This document shows positions 19,357 through 28,243 of a DNA stretch of 64,000 nucleotides, in pieces. The stretch comes from Aldehydirespirator sp965203575 (GTDB taxonomy: Bacteria; Actinomycetota; Acidimicrobiia; Acidimicrobiales; Aldehydirespiratoraceae): positions 434,001 to 498,000 of the forward strand of contig OZ241894.1 in the NCBI GenBank assembly GCA_965203575.1. Direction: 5' to 3'. Made by a program: the position numbers and the translations under genes. Within the stretch, counting starts at the first letter, position 1. Each line of letters starts with the position of its first letter. The notes below the pieces were generated by a model. It was given only the letters and a program-made list of their open reading frames with translations. It did not search any database and was not told where the DNA came from.

Positions 19357-20096
19357 GCACCACCGAGTTGATCGTGGTCGGCGTGGCCTCGGCCCTAGCC
19401 ATGCTGGCCAAGAGCGCCACCGGGCTCGGCTACCCGCTGATCGCCATCCCGATCCTGGCGCCGTTGATCGGCATCGAGACCGCGGTGGCCGTCGTCACCC
19501 TGCCCAACGCGGTGGCCAACCTGCTGGTTGGCTGGCGCACCCGCCTAGCCCGCCCCGAGACCCGCGACGTGTTCGTTCTATCGGCGACGTCGGCGATGGG
19601 AGCGGTGGTGGGCACGTTCGTCCTGGTCTCGACGCCCGAGAGGCCCCTGCTGATCCTGCTCGCGGCCGCGGTGCTGCTGTTCGTGGTCAGGTCGCTGTGG
19701 TACGGGGACGTCTCCGTGTCGCCCGAGGCGGCGCGGCGGGCCTCGCCGGCCGTCGGGCTCGTCTCCGGAGTCATGCAGGGGGCGGTGGGAGTGTCCGGGC
19801 CGATCATCGGGTCGTGGCTGTACGCCTACCGCCTGCCGAGGGATGCCTACATCTTCTCACTGTCGGTGCTGTTCCTGGTCGCGGGGCTGGCGCAGATCAC
19901 GTCCCTGGCGTCGATCGGCGCCTACGACTCCGACCGACTGGTCGCGGCGGCGGTGGGATTCGGGCCGGTGCTGGCCGTGCTGCCCGCCGGCGAGTACCTG
20001 CGAGCCCGGCTGTCGGGCTCGCAGTTCGACCGGGTCGTACTGGCCCTGCTGGCCGCCTCGGGTGTCACCCTGGTAGTACGGGCCGTGACTGGCTAG
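19353..20096 (+). CDS. TauE/SafE (TSUP) family permease, 247 aa
   Basis: About eight hydrophobic helices in two repeats, with the family pattern of a glycine-rich first helix (GVASALAMLAKSATGLGYPL) and a second GVMQGAVGVSGP. TSUP proteins move sulfonates, sulfite or organic acids; the cupin and SnoaL neighbours suggest a small carboxylic or sulfonic substrate, by inference only. It starts at GTG overlapping the cupin stop. Its TAG lies tail-to-tail with the stop of a minus-strand gene remnant. Confidence 0.75.
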   Translation: MSTTELIVVGVASALAMLAKSATGLGYPLIAIPILAPLIGIETAVAVVTLPNAVANLLVGWRTRLARPETRDVFVLSATSAMGAVVGTFVLVSTPERPLLILLAAAVLLFVVRSLWYGDVSVSPEAARRASPAVGLVSGVMQGAVGVSGPIIGSWLYAYRLPRDAYIFSLSVLFLVAGLAQITSLASIGAYDSDRLVAAAVGFGPVLAVLPAGEYLRARLSGSQFDRVVLALLAASGVTLVVRAVTG

Positions 20097-20170
20097 TCGT
20101 CGTCGGTCGACGTCCCGCTGGAACGGCGGCGTCCGGGCAGGCGCCATTGGGCTGAGCGGCGATCCTGCAA
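20093..20170 (-). pseudogene. Remnant of a gene 3' end matching the MscS C-terminus
   Basis: The minus strand encodes QDRRSAQWRLPGRRRSS, an acidic tail and a stop, preceded within five codons by stop codons. The MscS-type gene at 24237 ends QERRAAQWRLPGRRRSG. The shared AQWRLPGRRRS tail is too long for chance. The fragment ends about 50 bp before the DUF4143 ATPase, so an insertion or deletion there probably removed the rest of a paralogue. Confidence 0.6.
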
Positions 20171-20197
20171 AGACAGCTATCAGACAATCCATTTTGT

Positions 20198-20213
20198 GGA
20201 TAACCTATTATCC
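20198..20213 (+). promoter_or_regulatory. Palindrome at the promoter of the second DUF4143 ATPase
   Basis: GGATAA and TTATCC flank CCTA, 8 nt before the ATG at 20222, inside an AT-rich segment. The site would overlap a -10 box, so an autoregulatory operator is likely. Confidence 0.45.
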
Positions 20214-20221
20214 TTTTCTGC

Positions 20222-21451
20222 ATGACGTACCTGCGCAGGCACATCGACAGCCGCTTGGCCCACCTGCTGACGGTCCATCCGGCCTGCCTCGTGGAGGGCG
20301 TGCGGGGCGCAGGCAAGACCAGCACCGCCTCCCAGCTCGCAGCCGCGACGCTGCGGCTGGACCACCCCCAGACCGCACAGCTGGTGGCCAACGACCCCGA
20401 GGCGACCTGCCGGTCGCTGCCGAGTCCGGTGCTCGTCGACGAATGGCAGCGAGTCCCTGCGGTATGGGATGCGGTGCGGCGGATGATCGACGAGGACCGC
20501 TCGCCGGGCCGGTTCGTCCTCAGCGGATCGTCGCGCGCCGCCGTGACCGCCGACATCCACGCCGGCGCCGGACGGATACTCCCGCTGCGGCTGCGGCCGA
20601 TGACCCTGTCGGAGCGGCTCGGTCGCCCTCCCGAGATCTCGCTGGACGATCTCGCCGTGCGAGGCATCGACGCAGTGCGCGGCGCGCGCTCCCCGTTCTC
20701 GCCCGCCGAGCAGGTCGCCCCCACCGTCGAGTCCGGTCTGCCCGGATACCTCGGCATGGACGCCGCAGACCATCAGGACGCCCTTCGCTCCTACCTGGAT
20801 CTCTCGGTGTCGCGCGATCTCGCCGAGATCTCATCGGCGCTTCGCAACGTGGGCAAGCTCCGCCGCTACCTGAGGGCCTACGCTGCGGTGGTCGGCACCA
20901 CCGCCGACCACGCGTCCATCCATCACGCCGCCGGAGTGGCCAAGGCGACCGGCGAGACCTACCACGACCTGCTCGAGCGCCTGGGACTGATCGAGGAGCT
21001 GCCCGGCTGGTCGAGCCGCGCCCTCAAGAGGCTCACAAGGCGGCCCAAGCGGCATCTGGTGGATCCGGCGCTCGCAGCGGCAGACCACCATCACACCGCC
21101 TCGGTGCTCAGCGGACGCCCGAGCCGGCTCGGTGAGCTGTTCGAGAGCGTCGTCGTGTCTCAGATCACCGCCACTGCCGACGCGCTAGGGCTGGGCTGGC
21201 GGTTCGGCCACCTGCGTTCGGCAGGCGGCGACCACGAGATTGATCTCGTCGTCGACCTGCCCGACGGGAGCATCATCGCTTTCGAGGCGAAGCTCTCACA
21301 AACCGTCACCGCTGGCGACGCCCGCCATCTGGCCGCTCTGCGGGACCGTCTCGGAGAGGACTTCCGGGCCGGGCTAGTCGTCCATCCGGGTACAACAGGC
21401 TTCCGTCTCGACGACCGCATCGCCACCGCCCCTCTCGGCGTCCTCGTCTAG
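20222..21451 (+). CDS. AAA-family ATPase with DUF4143 domain (second copy), 409 aa
   Basis: Walker A GVRGAGKTST at about residue 26-35, Walker B PVLVDEWQ near 70, sensor FVLSGSSR near 100. The C-terminal nuclease-like motif is DHEIDLVVDLPDG...FEAKLS near 340. It is related in architecture to the ATPase at 11.9 kb but only distantly in sequence, so this is probably an independent acquisition and not a local duplication. The AT-rich upstream segment and the broken gene beside it fit insertion at this point. Confidence 0.85.
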   Translation: MTYLRRHIDSRLAHLLTVHPACLVEGVRGAGKTSTASQLAAATLRLDHPQTAQLVANDPEATCRSLPSPVLVDEWQRVPAVWDAVRRMIDEDRSPGRFVLSGSSRAAVTADIHAGAGRILPLRLRPMTLSERLGRPPEISLDDLAVRGIDAVRGARSPFSPAEQVAPTVESGLPGYLGMDAADHQDALRSYLDLSVSRDLAEISSALRNVGKLRRYLRAYAAVVGTTADHASIHHAAGVAKATGETYHDLLERLGLIEELPGWSSRALKRLTRRPKRHLVDPALAAADHHHTASVLSGRPSRLGELFESVVVSQITATADALGLGWRFGHLRSAGGDHEIDLVVDLPDGSIIAFEAKLSQTVTAGDARHLAALRDRLGEDFRAGLVVHPGTTGFRLDDRIATAPLGVLV

Positions 21452-21462
21452 CGTGACAACAC

Positions 21463-21648
21463 TCACCCGTCCCGGACACGCCGGGCGAGCCGGCGATAGG
21501 CGACGTACGCCCCTGCGCAAGAGACTGCGAGTGTCACCCAAAGCTCTACGACACCGACATTGCCCAACTGCGCCGAGATAAGAACTAGCAACAAGAAGGT
21601 GGCCAACCCGATCAGCACGGAGAGCAGCGAGCTCCAAATTCTCCGCAT
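21463..21648 (-). CDS. Small two-helix membrane protein, 61 aa
   Basis: Two hydrophobic segments (residues about 6-28 and 32-50) with a basic C-terminus (RRLARRVRDG). No family is recognised. It starts 6 nt after the lipoprotein stop, so it is the last gene of a three-gene operon with two exported proteins. Confidence 0.5.
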   Translation of the reverse strand: MRRIWSSLLSVLIGLATFLLLVLISAQLGNVGVVELWVTLAVSCAGAYVAYRRLARRVRDG

Positions 21649-21654
21649 AGCTCC

Positions 21655-22587
21655 TTACCTCGGGTCGGCGGCTGTGAAGAGTGGATGCGTGGTCCAGTGG
21701 CCGCTGGCCCGGGCCCTGCGGGCCACTGCGCCCCTGATCGTTCGTGCCGTCTCGAACAGTTCGTCTGGAATCTTCAACGCGTAGGTGGTGCCCGGCTCAG
21801 CAACAAATGGTTGGAACGTTTCTATCCGGGCAACGGTGGTGTCGTCTAGCAGGACGAGAGGACGCATCTCATAGCCTTCACCACCCGGGCACGCGCTCAT
21901 CACGAGATGGACAGATCCGTCTCCCTTGGTCCGCAGCGGCTTGAACGTCTCCCGCGGATCGAGGTTGTCCATCAACAGGGCCCAGTCGCATCCCCCGAGT
22001 GGGTTCGTGATTACCGGCGGCGGATCGCTGACGGTCGAGAAGGGAACGTCCCATCCGTCGATAGATCGCACGCGCGAGACGGGATAGACCCGTCCCGCCA
22101 GATAGTCGCGTTCCTCCGCCAAGATCACGTCCCGTCGTGCGTCAGATTCGGGAAGAGCGACGATGGCCAGGCCGGGCTCGTCGAGTTCGACCCGCCACAC
22201 TCCCGCGTCTTGGGAGCAAGATGCTTGGACCCCGTCCACCAGGCAGACGACGTTCATCCGCAAGGGCTGCGACCAGTAGTTCGCGACGAGCAACTCGGAG
22301 GGCCGCCGCGGCGGATCATCGTGCTCGCCCACCCCAAAGAACGCCACAGCGATGGCATGGGATGGAAGGTCTGCGGGCGTCTGACCGGCACCCCGATTGC
22401 GAAGGAGTTCAGCCTCCGCCACGCTGAGCGTCCCAATGCCGTCTTCCAAACTGACGGTGGAAGCCACCGAAATGTCGTATTGCGAAATGTCGTATTGGCG
22501 GGGGGATCCGTCCCGGATCCCCCCGCTGCATCCACCTATGAGCAATGACGCTGTCAGCAGCTCTAGGACTACACGTCGGGAAGGCAT
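21655..22587 (-). CDS. Lipoprotein of unknown function, 310 aa
   Basis: A lipobox LLIGGC places the lipidated cysteine at residue 20, so the protein is anchored on the outer face of the membrane. The mature part has a direct five-residue duplication (QYDISQYDIS) and internal cysteine pairs (VVCLVDG..SC and GGCDWA). No domain is recognised. It is the middle gene of an operon starting with a secreted protein 20 nt upstream. Confidence 0.65.
   Translation of the reverse strand: MPSRRVVLELLTASLLIGGCSGGIRDGSPRQYDISQYDISVASTVSLEDGIGTLSVAEAELLRNRGAGQTPADLPSHAIAVAFFGVGEHDDPPRRPSELLVANYWSQPLRMNVVCLVDGVQASCSQDAGVWRVELDEPGLAIVALPESDARRDVILAEERDYLAGRVYPVSRVRSIDGWDVPFSTVSDPPPVITNPLGGCDWALLMDNLDPRETFKPLRTKGDGSVHLVMSACPGGEGYEMRPLVLLDDTTVARIETFQPFVAEPGTTYALKIPDELFETARTIRGAVARRARASGHWTTHPLFTAADPR
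22468..22497 (-). repeat. 15-bp tandem duplication inside the lipoprotein gene
   Basis: CGAAATGTCGTATTG (plus strand) occurs twice back to back and encodes the repeated QYDIS. It keeps frame; it is likely a recent slippage event. Confidence 0.85.
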
Positions 22588-22607
22588 CGGCTCAACTACT
22601 CAGAGAC

Positions 22608-23267
22608 TCAGCTGCTCGGAGCGGTCCACACAAAGTCCAGCTCTCCAGCAATGCTGTCGTCGATCTCGCCGTCGTTGCCGTGGTCGTAGTAGTGACCCGA
22701 GATCGCGAACCACTTATCGCCCGGCGAAGTGCTGAACTTCGGAGAAATACAAGTTATTGCCCTGCCGTTGACCTTCACGACGGCAGCGCACGAATGAGTG
22801 AAACCGCTGAAGACCTGTTCATCTTCGTACGAATCCCCTTCGATCAAGACAGCATGCGCCTCAGCCTCGTAGGGGCCCGAACCGGTCAGCCGGTGCGTGA
22901 TGGCATAGTAGTGGCGTACCCACTTGGCAGCACCGGAATTGGCTTGGATGACGTTATCATAGCGGACTTTGAATTCTGGGTGGCTTGAAACGATATCCAT
23001 CAGAGGAGATCCCTCTTCCGGCTGAGACGTCACCAACTTAGAAGCCCCATAGAATCGCACACCGTCGGCCTCAGTCACTTGCACCTGCGGCCCTTCGCGG
23101 GTGACTTGGCCGCCTAAGTCCTGGTCTGGGAGGCCACCGTCCGCAGGTGACTCTTCCTCGGCTGGCGGCTCTGTCCGTGCTGATGCGGGACCTGCGAAGG
23201 CCAGAGTCCACGCAAGGAGTGCCAGCACCAATGGAACCAGCACGCCGATCCTCCGCTTGATAGTCAT
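22608..23267 (-). CDS. Secreted protein of unknown function, 219 aa
   Basis: A signal peptide (KRR start, hydrophobic LVLALLAWTLAFAGPASA, cleavage after ASA) precedes an acidic Pro/Glu linker and a globular domain rich in Tyr and His (WVRHYYAITHRL, ISGHYYDHGND). Two cysteines (HSCAA and ITCIS) could pair. No family is recognised. It is first in an operon with a lipoprotein and a small membrane protein, and divergent from a LuxR-type regulator across a gap with paired palindromes. Confidence 0.65.
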   Translation of the reverse strand: MTIKRRIGVLVPLVLALLAWTLAFAGPASARTEPPAEEESPADGGLPDQDLGGQVTREGPQVQVTEADGVRFYGASKLVTSQPEEGSPLMDIVSSHPEFKVRYDNVIQANSGAAKWVRHYYAITHRLTGSGPYEAEAHAVLIEGDSYEDEQVFSGFTHSCAAVVKVNGRAITCISPKFSTSPGDKWFAISGHYYDHGNDGEIDDSIAGELDFVWTAPSS

Positions 23268-23370
23268 CTTGATCTCCTTCTGCTACGGCCCCGCTGCCGA
23301 TCTAGCAGCAAGGTTGATGTGTTGGCTGTTCATGTTCCTACCGGACCGCTCGCGTCGGTGAGTACCAAAC

Positions 23371-23410
23371 GTCTGCCAACCTGCGGCAGACTCATGCCAA
23401 CCTCTTGGCA
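23371..23410. promoter_or_regulatory. Two adjacent palindromes in a divergent promoter region
   Basis: The first is GTCTGCC-N7-GGCAGAC (23371-23391). The second is TGCCAA-CCTC-TTGGCA (23395-23410). Both contain TGCCAACCT, at 23374 and 23395, exactly 21 bp apart, which places them on the same face of the helix. They lie between a LuxR-type gene and a secreted-protein operon, so they are good candidates for that regulator's binding sites. Confidence 0.6.
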
Positions 23411-23452
23411 GGTGGTGTCAGGCGCTGTCAAGGTCTCGCTACGCTCTCGGCG

Positions 23453-24163
23453 ATGATCGGCGGCTTCTCGGAGGCGCAGGTGCGTGTGCAGGTGCGCCTG
23501 GCCTGCGGCCGGATCGCCGGAGGCGCGGCTGCCATCGTCGAAGCCCACGGCCACGGTGTCGCAGAGGGGCCCCATGAGGAGCCGTGGACGCCTGGCTATC
23601 ACCGTGAGGCAGTGCGGATCTATGCCGAGTCGCTACACCCGTCGTACCAGCGCAATATCGGGGCCTTATTCAGTCGCTGCGTAGAGACGATGGCCGAGGG
23701 CTCGATCCCGGCGCGGATGGCCAAGGACTGGGCGATAGTCAGCGACTACATGCGGTGCGCCAGCGCTGCCATCGAAGCGCATCTGGACTCGTCGGGCACC
23801 AAGCCGCGGCAGTCCGGCGCGGTGCCGTCGATAGAGACCGAAGGGCGGGACTCCCCACCGCTGGTGATCCGCTTCGACGCGTTGGCCAAGCTGACCACCG
23901 ACGACGGCGCCCGCCGACTGGCGCAGGCCGCAGTCGCCGTACGGGAACACCTGGATGACCTGCCGCCGGAGATGCTAGATGACCACGAGCGTCTCATGTT
24001 GAAGCGGCTGGCGGCGGGCGCGGCGATTGTGGACCTGGCCGCGGCGATGAACTACTCAGAGCGGTCCATCTACCGAGCCCTCGCCAGTCTGTGGAACAAA
24101 CTCGGCGTGCAGAGCCGCGAGGACGGCATCCGCAGGGCCGTCACGGAGGGCCTGCTCGACTGA
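23453..24163 (+). CDS. Regulator with C-terminal LuxR-type helix-turn-helix, 236 aa
   Basis: The last 60 or so residues form a LuxR/FixJ-type HTH: ERLMLKRLAAGAAIVDLAAA, then NYSERSIYRALASLWNKLGV. The N-terminal 170 residues are unlike receiver or PAS domains that I can recognise. The ATG at 23453 (MIGGFSEAQ) is preferred over the open frame from 23405, which would run through the second palindrome. A TACGCT motif ends 7 nt before the start, fitting a nearly leaderless mRNA. It probably controls the divergent operon and itself. Confidence 0.6.
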   Translation: MIGGFSEAQVRVQVRLACGRIAGGAAAIVEAHGHGVAEGPHEEPWTPGYHREAVRIYAESLHPSYQRNIGALFSRCVETMAEGSIPARMAKDWAIVSDYMRCASAAIEAHLDSSGTKPRQSGAVPSIETEGRDSPPLVIRFDALAKLTTDDGARRLAQAAVAVREHLDDLPPEMLDDHERLMLKRLAAGAAIVDLAAAMNYSERSIYRALASLWNKLGVQSREDGIRRAVTEGLLD

Positions 24164-24236
24164 GCCCCCAAAGCCGGTTCACCTGCTCCTCAGCGGACCA
24201 TCGAATGCGTCGGCGACGACCGATTCCGGCCGCAGG

Positions 24237-25217
24237 TCAGGAGGTCGGATCCGGGCCGGAACGGCGGCGGCCGGGCAGGCGCCACTGAGCGGCGCGGCGC
24301 TCCTGCTCGGACTCGGGCTGGTCGAGGCCGGGATACGCGACCCGCACGTCGCCCACGTTGCCTCCGTACAGCCGGTCCGGGCGCTCGTGGCCGCTCCACA
24401 CCGTCACCTGCGGGAAGGCGATGGTGATCGAGGAGGCCGCGAACGCCTGGTGGATGGCCAGCACCAGGTCGTGGCGGGTGGCCAGCTCGGAGGGAACGTC
24501 GCTGGCGTGCCAGTAGAGCACGTTGAAGCCGATGCTGGAGTCGCCGAAGCCGTCGAGGTTCACCGCCGGCTCCGGCTCCGACATCACCCGGGGCACCCGT
24601 TCGAGGGCCTCGTAGATGGCGTCGGTCGCCTGTTGCAGGTCGGTGTCGTAGGCCACGCCCACGGCCAGCGAGCTGCGCCTGAACGGCTCCCGGGTCAAGT
24701 TGACGATGGTGGCCCCGGCCACGTTGGCGTTGGGAATGCGGATGTGGGTGCCGTCGAGGCCGCAGATCTGGGTGGTGCGGGAGTCGATGTCCTCCACCAC
24801 CCCCAGATGGCCGTCCAGCTCGACGGTGTCGCCCACCGTGTACGGCCGGCGCGTCTGCAGGATCAGCGACGACACGAAGTTGCCGACCACGCCCTGGAGG
24901 GCCAGCGCCAGCACCAGACCGCCGAGGCCCAGAGCGCCGAGCAGCGGCCCCACCCGAACGCCCAGCACGGTGAGCGCGTACGACAGGCCGATGATGAACA
25001 CGGCGTAGCCCGAGAACCGCGACGTCAGGATGGCCGCGAAGCCGTGCCCGATGCCGCGGGACACGGCCCGGCGCAGGATCTTGGACACCGATACCGCCAG
25101 CACGACGGTGGCGACCAGCACGATCCCGGCCTGGATCCAGTCGACGTGGGTGAGCGCGTCCTCCAGCAGCGCCTCGCTGTCGGACTGGGCCAGCACCACG
25201 ACGAACTGCCTCATCAA
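24237..25217 (-). CDS. Small-conductance mechanosensitive channel family protein (MscS), 326 aa
   Basis: Releases solutes under hypo-osmotic stress. Three to four N-terminal hydrophobic helices precede the pore-lining helix (LGALGLGGLVLALALQGVVG), whose Gly/Ala pattern is diagnostic, followed by the beta domain with YTVGDTVELDG and IPNANV. The protein is cytoplasmic at its C-terminus, with a basic tail QWRLPGRRRSG. The tail is repeated in the remnant at 20.1 kb. It is convergent with the LuxR-type gene. Confidence 0.85.
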   Translation of the reverse strand: MMRQFVVVLAQSDSEALLEDALTHVDWIQAGIVLVATVVLAVSVSKILRRAVSRGIGHGFAAILTSRFSGYAVFIIGLSYALTVLGVRVGPLLGALGLGGLVLALALQGVVGNFVSSLILQTRRPYTVGDTVELDGHLGVVEDIDSRTTQICGLDGTHIRIPNANVAGATIVNLTREPFRRSSLAVGVAYDTDLQQATDAIYEALERVPRVMSEPEPAVNLDGFGDSSIGFNVLYWHASDVPSELATRHDLVLAIHQAFAASSITIAFPQVTVWSGHERPDRLYGGNVGDVRVAYPGLDQPESEQERRAAQWRLPGRRRSGPDPTS

Positions 25218-25255
25218 CGGCCAAGTCTGTCATGCCCGCCCGCCGCCGTCCCTGA

Positions 25256-25283
25256 AGGGGCCGCCGGTGCAGCAGCGGCCCCT
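25256..25283 (-). terminator. Hairpin at the end of the first LivHMG gene
   Basis: AGGGGCCGC and GCGGCCCCT form a perfect 9-bp stem with a 10-nt loop, beginning at the stop codon of the LivHMG fusion. It is followed on the minus strand by TTC and no long T-run, so termination may need Rho or be partial. Confidence 0.45.
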
Positions 25284-28203
25284 AGCGCCCGGAGGGGCCG
25301 GAGCGGCCGATGGCCTGGTCAGAGGTGCCCAGGTAGCTGGCGATCACCAGCGGGTCCTGACGCACTTGATCCGGGGGGCCCTCCGCAATCACTGCGCCCG
25401 CTTCCAGGCAGTAGACGCGGTCACTGATGCCCATCACCAGCGGCATGTCGTGCTCGATGACGATCACCGAGGCGCCCAGCTCGGCCTGCACCTGCTTGAT
25501 GAGCGGACCGAACGCCTCGGCCTCGCGCTGGGCCACCCCGCCGGTCGGCTCGTCCAGCAGCAGCACGCGGGCGTTGACGGCCAGCAGGCTGGAGAGCTCC
25601 ACGATGCGGCGGGTGCCGGTCGACAGCGTGGCCACGAAGTGATCCGCGTAACGGGTCAGGCCCATGTAGTCGATGATCTCGTCGGCCTCGGCCCGCTTCG
25701 TCCTCTCCTGGCCGGGTGACGGCGGCAGCGCGGTCATCGATGTCACGAGACGCGAGTGTGATCGTGCCTCGAGGGCGACCATCAGCGACTCGCGCACCGT
25801 CAGGCCGGGATAGATGCGGGCGCCCTGGAAGCCCCGACCCAGGCCACGGGCGTGGCGGGCCGGCGAGCGCCGTGCCGTCACGTCTGCTCCGAGCACGAAC
25901 ACCCGCCCCTCAGCCGGAACGAATCCGCTGATGGCGTTGAGGAGCGTGGACTTGCCCGCGCCGTTGGTTCCGATCAAGCCCACCAGCTCGCCGTGGTCGA
26001 TATGCACCGAGACGCGATCGACCGCGGTGTTGCCGCCGAAGTGCACCGACACGTCCTGGGTCTGCAGCGCCGGGCCCGGCCCGGCCGCGGCCACAGCCGC
26101 GCTCCTCGTCACCGGTGAGCGGGGCCGGTCCGGCCGGGCCGCGGCCCGAGGCACCTCCTGAACCTCAGGTTCTTCCCCGGAAGCCGACGGCTCAGCGCCC
26201 GTGGCGACGCCCCTCTCCGCCATCCTGCGGTCGGCCCGTTCGAGCAGCTTGTCGCGGATGCTGTAGATGATCTGCAGCAGGCCGCCGGGGAAGTACATGA
26301 GCAGCACCAGCAGCCCGATGCTGCTGGTCACCAGCCGCACGAGGTCGTCGAGCTCTTCAGGAATGACCTGGGGAATTCCCCGGACCCACAGGGCCCCGAG
26401 GATGGGGCCGGCCACCGAGCCGAGGCCGCCGATGATGGCGGTCGCCACCACCACGATCGACTCGCCGGCCCGGAACAGCGAGTCGGGCTGCAGCGAGGGC
26501 ACCAGCGTCACCAGCAGCCCTCCGGAGTAGGCCGCGATGCCTCCGGCCACACCGAAGGCGGCCAGCTTCATTCGAGTGGGCGACACGGTGGACGCCGCGG
26601 CCATCTCCTCGTTGTCGCGCACCGCTATCCACGACCGCCCGATGCCGGTGCGGCGCAACCGGGCCACCACCGCGGCCACCACAGCCAGCGAGACCAGGCA
26701 CAGGAAGTAGTAGTTCCGGCGCGAGGCGTCGAAGTCGATATGGATCGGGCCGATGTCGAGCACGGGCTTCTCGGCCGGACGGGGGAAGGAGGTTCCGCCG
26801 GTGAAGAAGTCCTGCAGGAACAGCCACGTCGCCGAAGCGACCGCGAACGCGAGGGTGGTGACGGCCAGGAACAGGCCCCGTACTCGAAGCGCGGGCACGC
26901 CGACGATCACGGCCACCACGACCCCGAGCGCGGTGGCCACCACCATGGCCAGCGCCCACGGGAGTTGCAACGACAGATCGAACAGGTCGAAAGGCACAGG
27001 GATGTCGTTGCCCTGGGTCAGTCCCAGCACCGTCAGTCCCCCGAGACCGACGAAGGCGTACTGGCCGAGCGACAGCTGGCCGGCCCAACCGGTGAGCACC
27101 GTCATCGACAGCACCACCATGGCGAACAGCAGGATGCTCGTCCACGTGAACAGCGCACTGCTGGTGGAGAGGGTCATGCCCAGCAGGGCGAAGAACCCGA
27201 AGAGGGCCACGAACCCCAAAGCGTTGAGACGGCGGACCCACCACACCGACTCCAGGCGGCTCGGGATGGCTCGCACCTGGGGCGCGAGCGACCAGGACTC
27301 CTGCTCGCCGGTGGTGCGGATCACCACCAGCACGGCCACCAGCACGGCCAGGAACAGGTACACGTCCACCACCGAGCGGTTGGCAGAATCCACGTTGGCG
27401 CGGATGAGCGCCTCGGCCACGCCTACCGCCATCCCGCCGACGAGCGTGCCCGGCAGCGAGCGCATGCGGGCCAGCAGCGACACCACCAGCACCCGCAGCA
27501 GCAGCGGCTCGGCAATGGCCGCGGTGCCGGCCTGGGCCGAGTTGATGCCCTGCAGCGGTGCCAGGAAGATGGCGGTGGCCGCCGCGAACGCGCCCGAGAT
27601 GGTCCACACGATCGTCGAGGTCCGCCGGGGCGACGTGCCGTAGACCCGAGCCGTGTCCGGGTTGGAGGCCGAGGCCCTCACGGCCAGCCCGAAGCGGGTG
27701 CGCGAGATGAACCAGGCCAGAACGCCGATGAGCACCGGGATCACGGCCAGCACGACCAGCTCGCGGGCTTGGAGACGGATGTGGTCGGTGGGGGTCCACG
27801 TCGCCTGGAACGGAGCCGGGATCGGCCCCGGGGCGACCACGCTGGGAAGGTGGAACTTGGCGAAGATCACTATCTGGCCGACGCCGATGGTGGCGATCAG
27901 GACCACCAGGCGGGGGGAGGCGAACAGCCGCCTGATCACTACCAGCTCGATGGCCATGCCGATGGCGGCGCAGGCCGCCAGGGCGAGCACGAACGACAGC
28001 CACCAGTTCAGGCGGTACTGGGCAAGCAGCAGGACGAACAGGGCCACGCCGAACGCCCCGACCTCACCGTGGGCGAAGTTGAGCACGCCGGTGGAGCGGT
28101 AGATCAGCACGAACCCGGCCGCGAAGGCCGCGTAGGTGAGGCCCGTCACCAGGCCCAGCATCACCGATTGCTGGCCGACCGTGATGCCGAGGAACTCGAT
28201 CAT
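25282..28203 (-). CDS. LivH-LivM-LivG fusion: two permease domains and ATPase of a branched-chain amino acid-type ABC importer, 973 aa
   Basis: A single polypeptide holding three parts normally encoded separately. Residues 1-300 are a LivH-like permease, about 325-660 a LivM-like permease (TGWAGQLSLGQYAF, IRDNEEMAAAS), a low-complexity linker follows to about 715, then a LivG-like ATPase. Walker A GTNGAGKST is at 745-753, the signature is LSTGTRRIVEL, and Walker B is VLLLDEPTGG. The second ATPase is supplied by the MFS-LivF fusion 40 nt upstream in the same operon. The substrate-binding lipoprotein gene is divergent at 30640. Substrates of this family include amino acids, amides and urea; which applies here is unknown. 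Confidence 0.9.
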   Translation of the reverse strand: MIEFLGITVGQQSVMLGLVTGLTYAAFAAGFVLIYRSTGVLNFAHGEVGAFGVALFVLLLAQYRLNWWLSFVLALAACAAIGMAIELVVIRRLFASPRLVVLIATIGVGQIVIFAKFHLPSVVAPGPIPAPFQATWTPTDHIRLQARELVVLAVIPVLIGVLAWFISRTRFGLAVRASASNPDTARVYGTSPRRTSTIVWTISGAFAAATAIFLAPLQGINSAQAGTAAIAEPLLLRVLVVSLLARMRSLPGTLVGGMAVGVAEALIRANVDSANRSVVDVYLFLAVLVAVLVVIRTTGEQESWSLAPQVRAIPSRLESVWWVRRLNALGFVALFGFFALLGMTLSTSSALFTWTSILLFAMVVLSMTVLTGWAGQLSLGQYAFVGLGGLTVLGLTQGNDIPVPFDLFDLSLQLPWALAMVVATALGVVVAVIVGVPALRVRGLFLAVTTLAFAVASATWLFLQDFFTGGTSFPRPAEKPVLDIGPIHIDFDASRRNYYFLCLVSLAVVAAVVARLRRTGIGRSWIAVRDNEEMAAASTVSPTRMKLAAFGVAGGIAAYSGGLLVTLVPSLQPDSLFRAGESIVVVATAIIGGLGSVAGPILGALWVRGIPQVIPEELDDLVRLVTSSIGLLVLLMYFPGGLLQIIYSIRDKLLERADRRMAERGVATGAEPSASGEEPEVQEVPRAAARPDRPRSPVTRSAAVAAAGPGPALQTQDVSVHFGGNTAVDRVSVHIDHGELVGLIGTNGAGKSTLLNAISGFVPAEGRVFVLGADVTARRSPARHARGLGRGFQGARIYPGLTVRESLMVALEARSHSRLVTSMTALPPSPGQERTKRAEADEIIDYMGLTRYADHFVATLSTGTRRIVELSSLLAVNARVLLLDEPTGGVAQREAEAFGPLIKQVQAELGASVIVIEHDMPLVMGISDRVYCLEAGAVIAEGPPDQVRQDPLVIASYLGTSDQAIGRSGPSGR

Positions 28204-28243
28204 CGGCTCGCAGCCCCCGGGTCCTCAGCGCTCGACGGGGCGG

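Noticed and set aside
24190..25233. Alternative minus-strand frame over the MscS gene
   Set aside because: Shifted reading of the channel gene; Arg/Gly/Pro-rich and without membrane helices.
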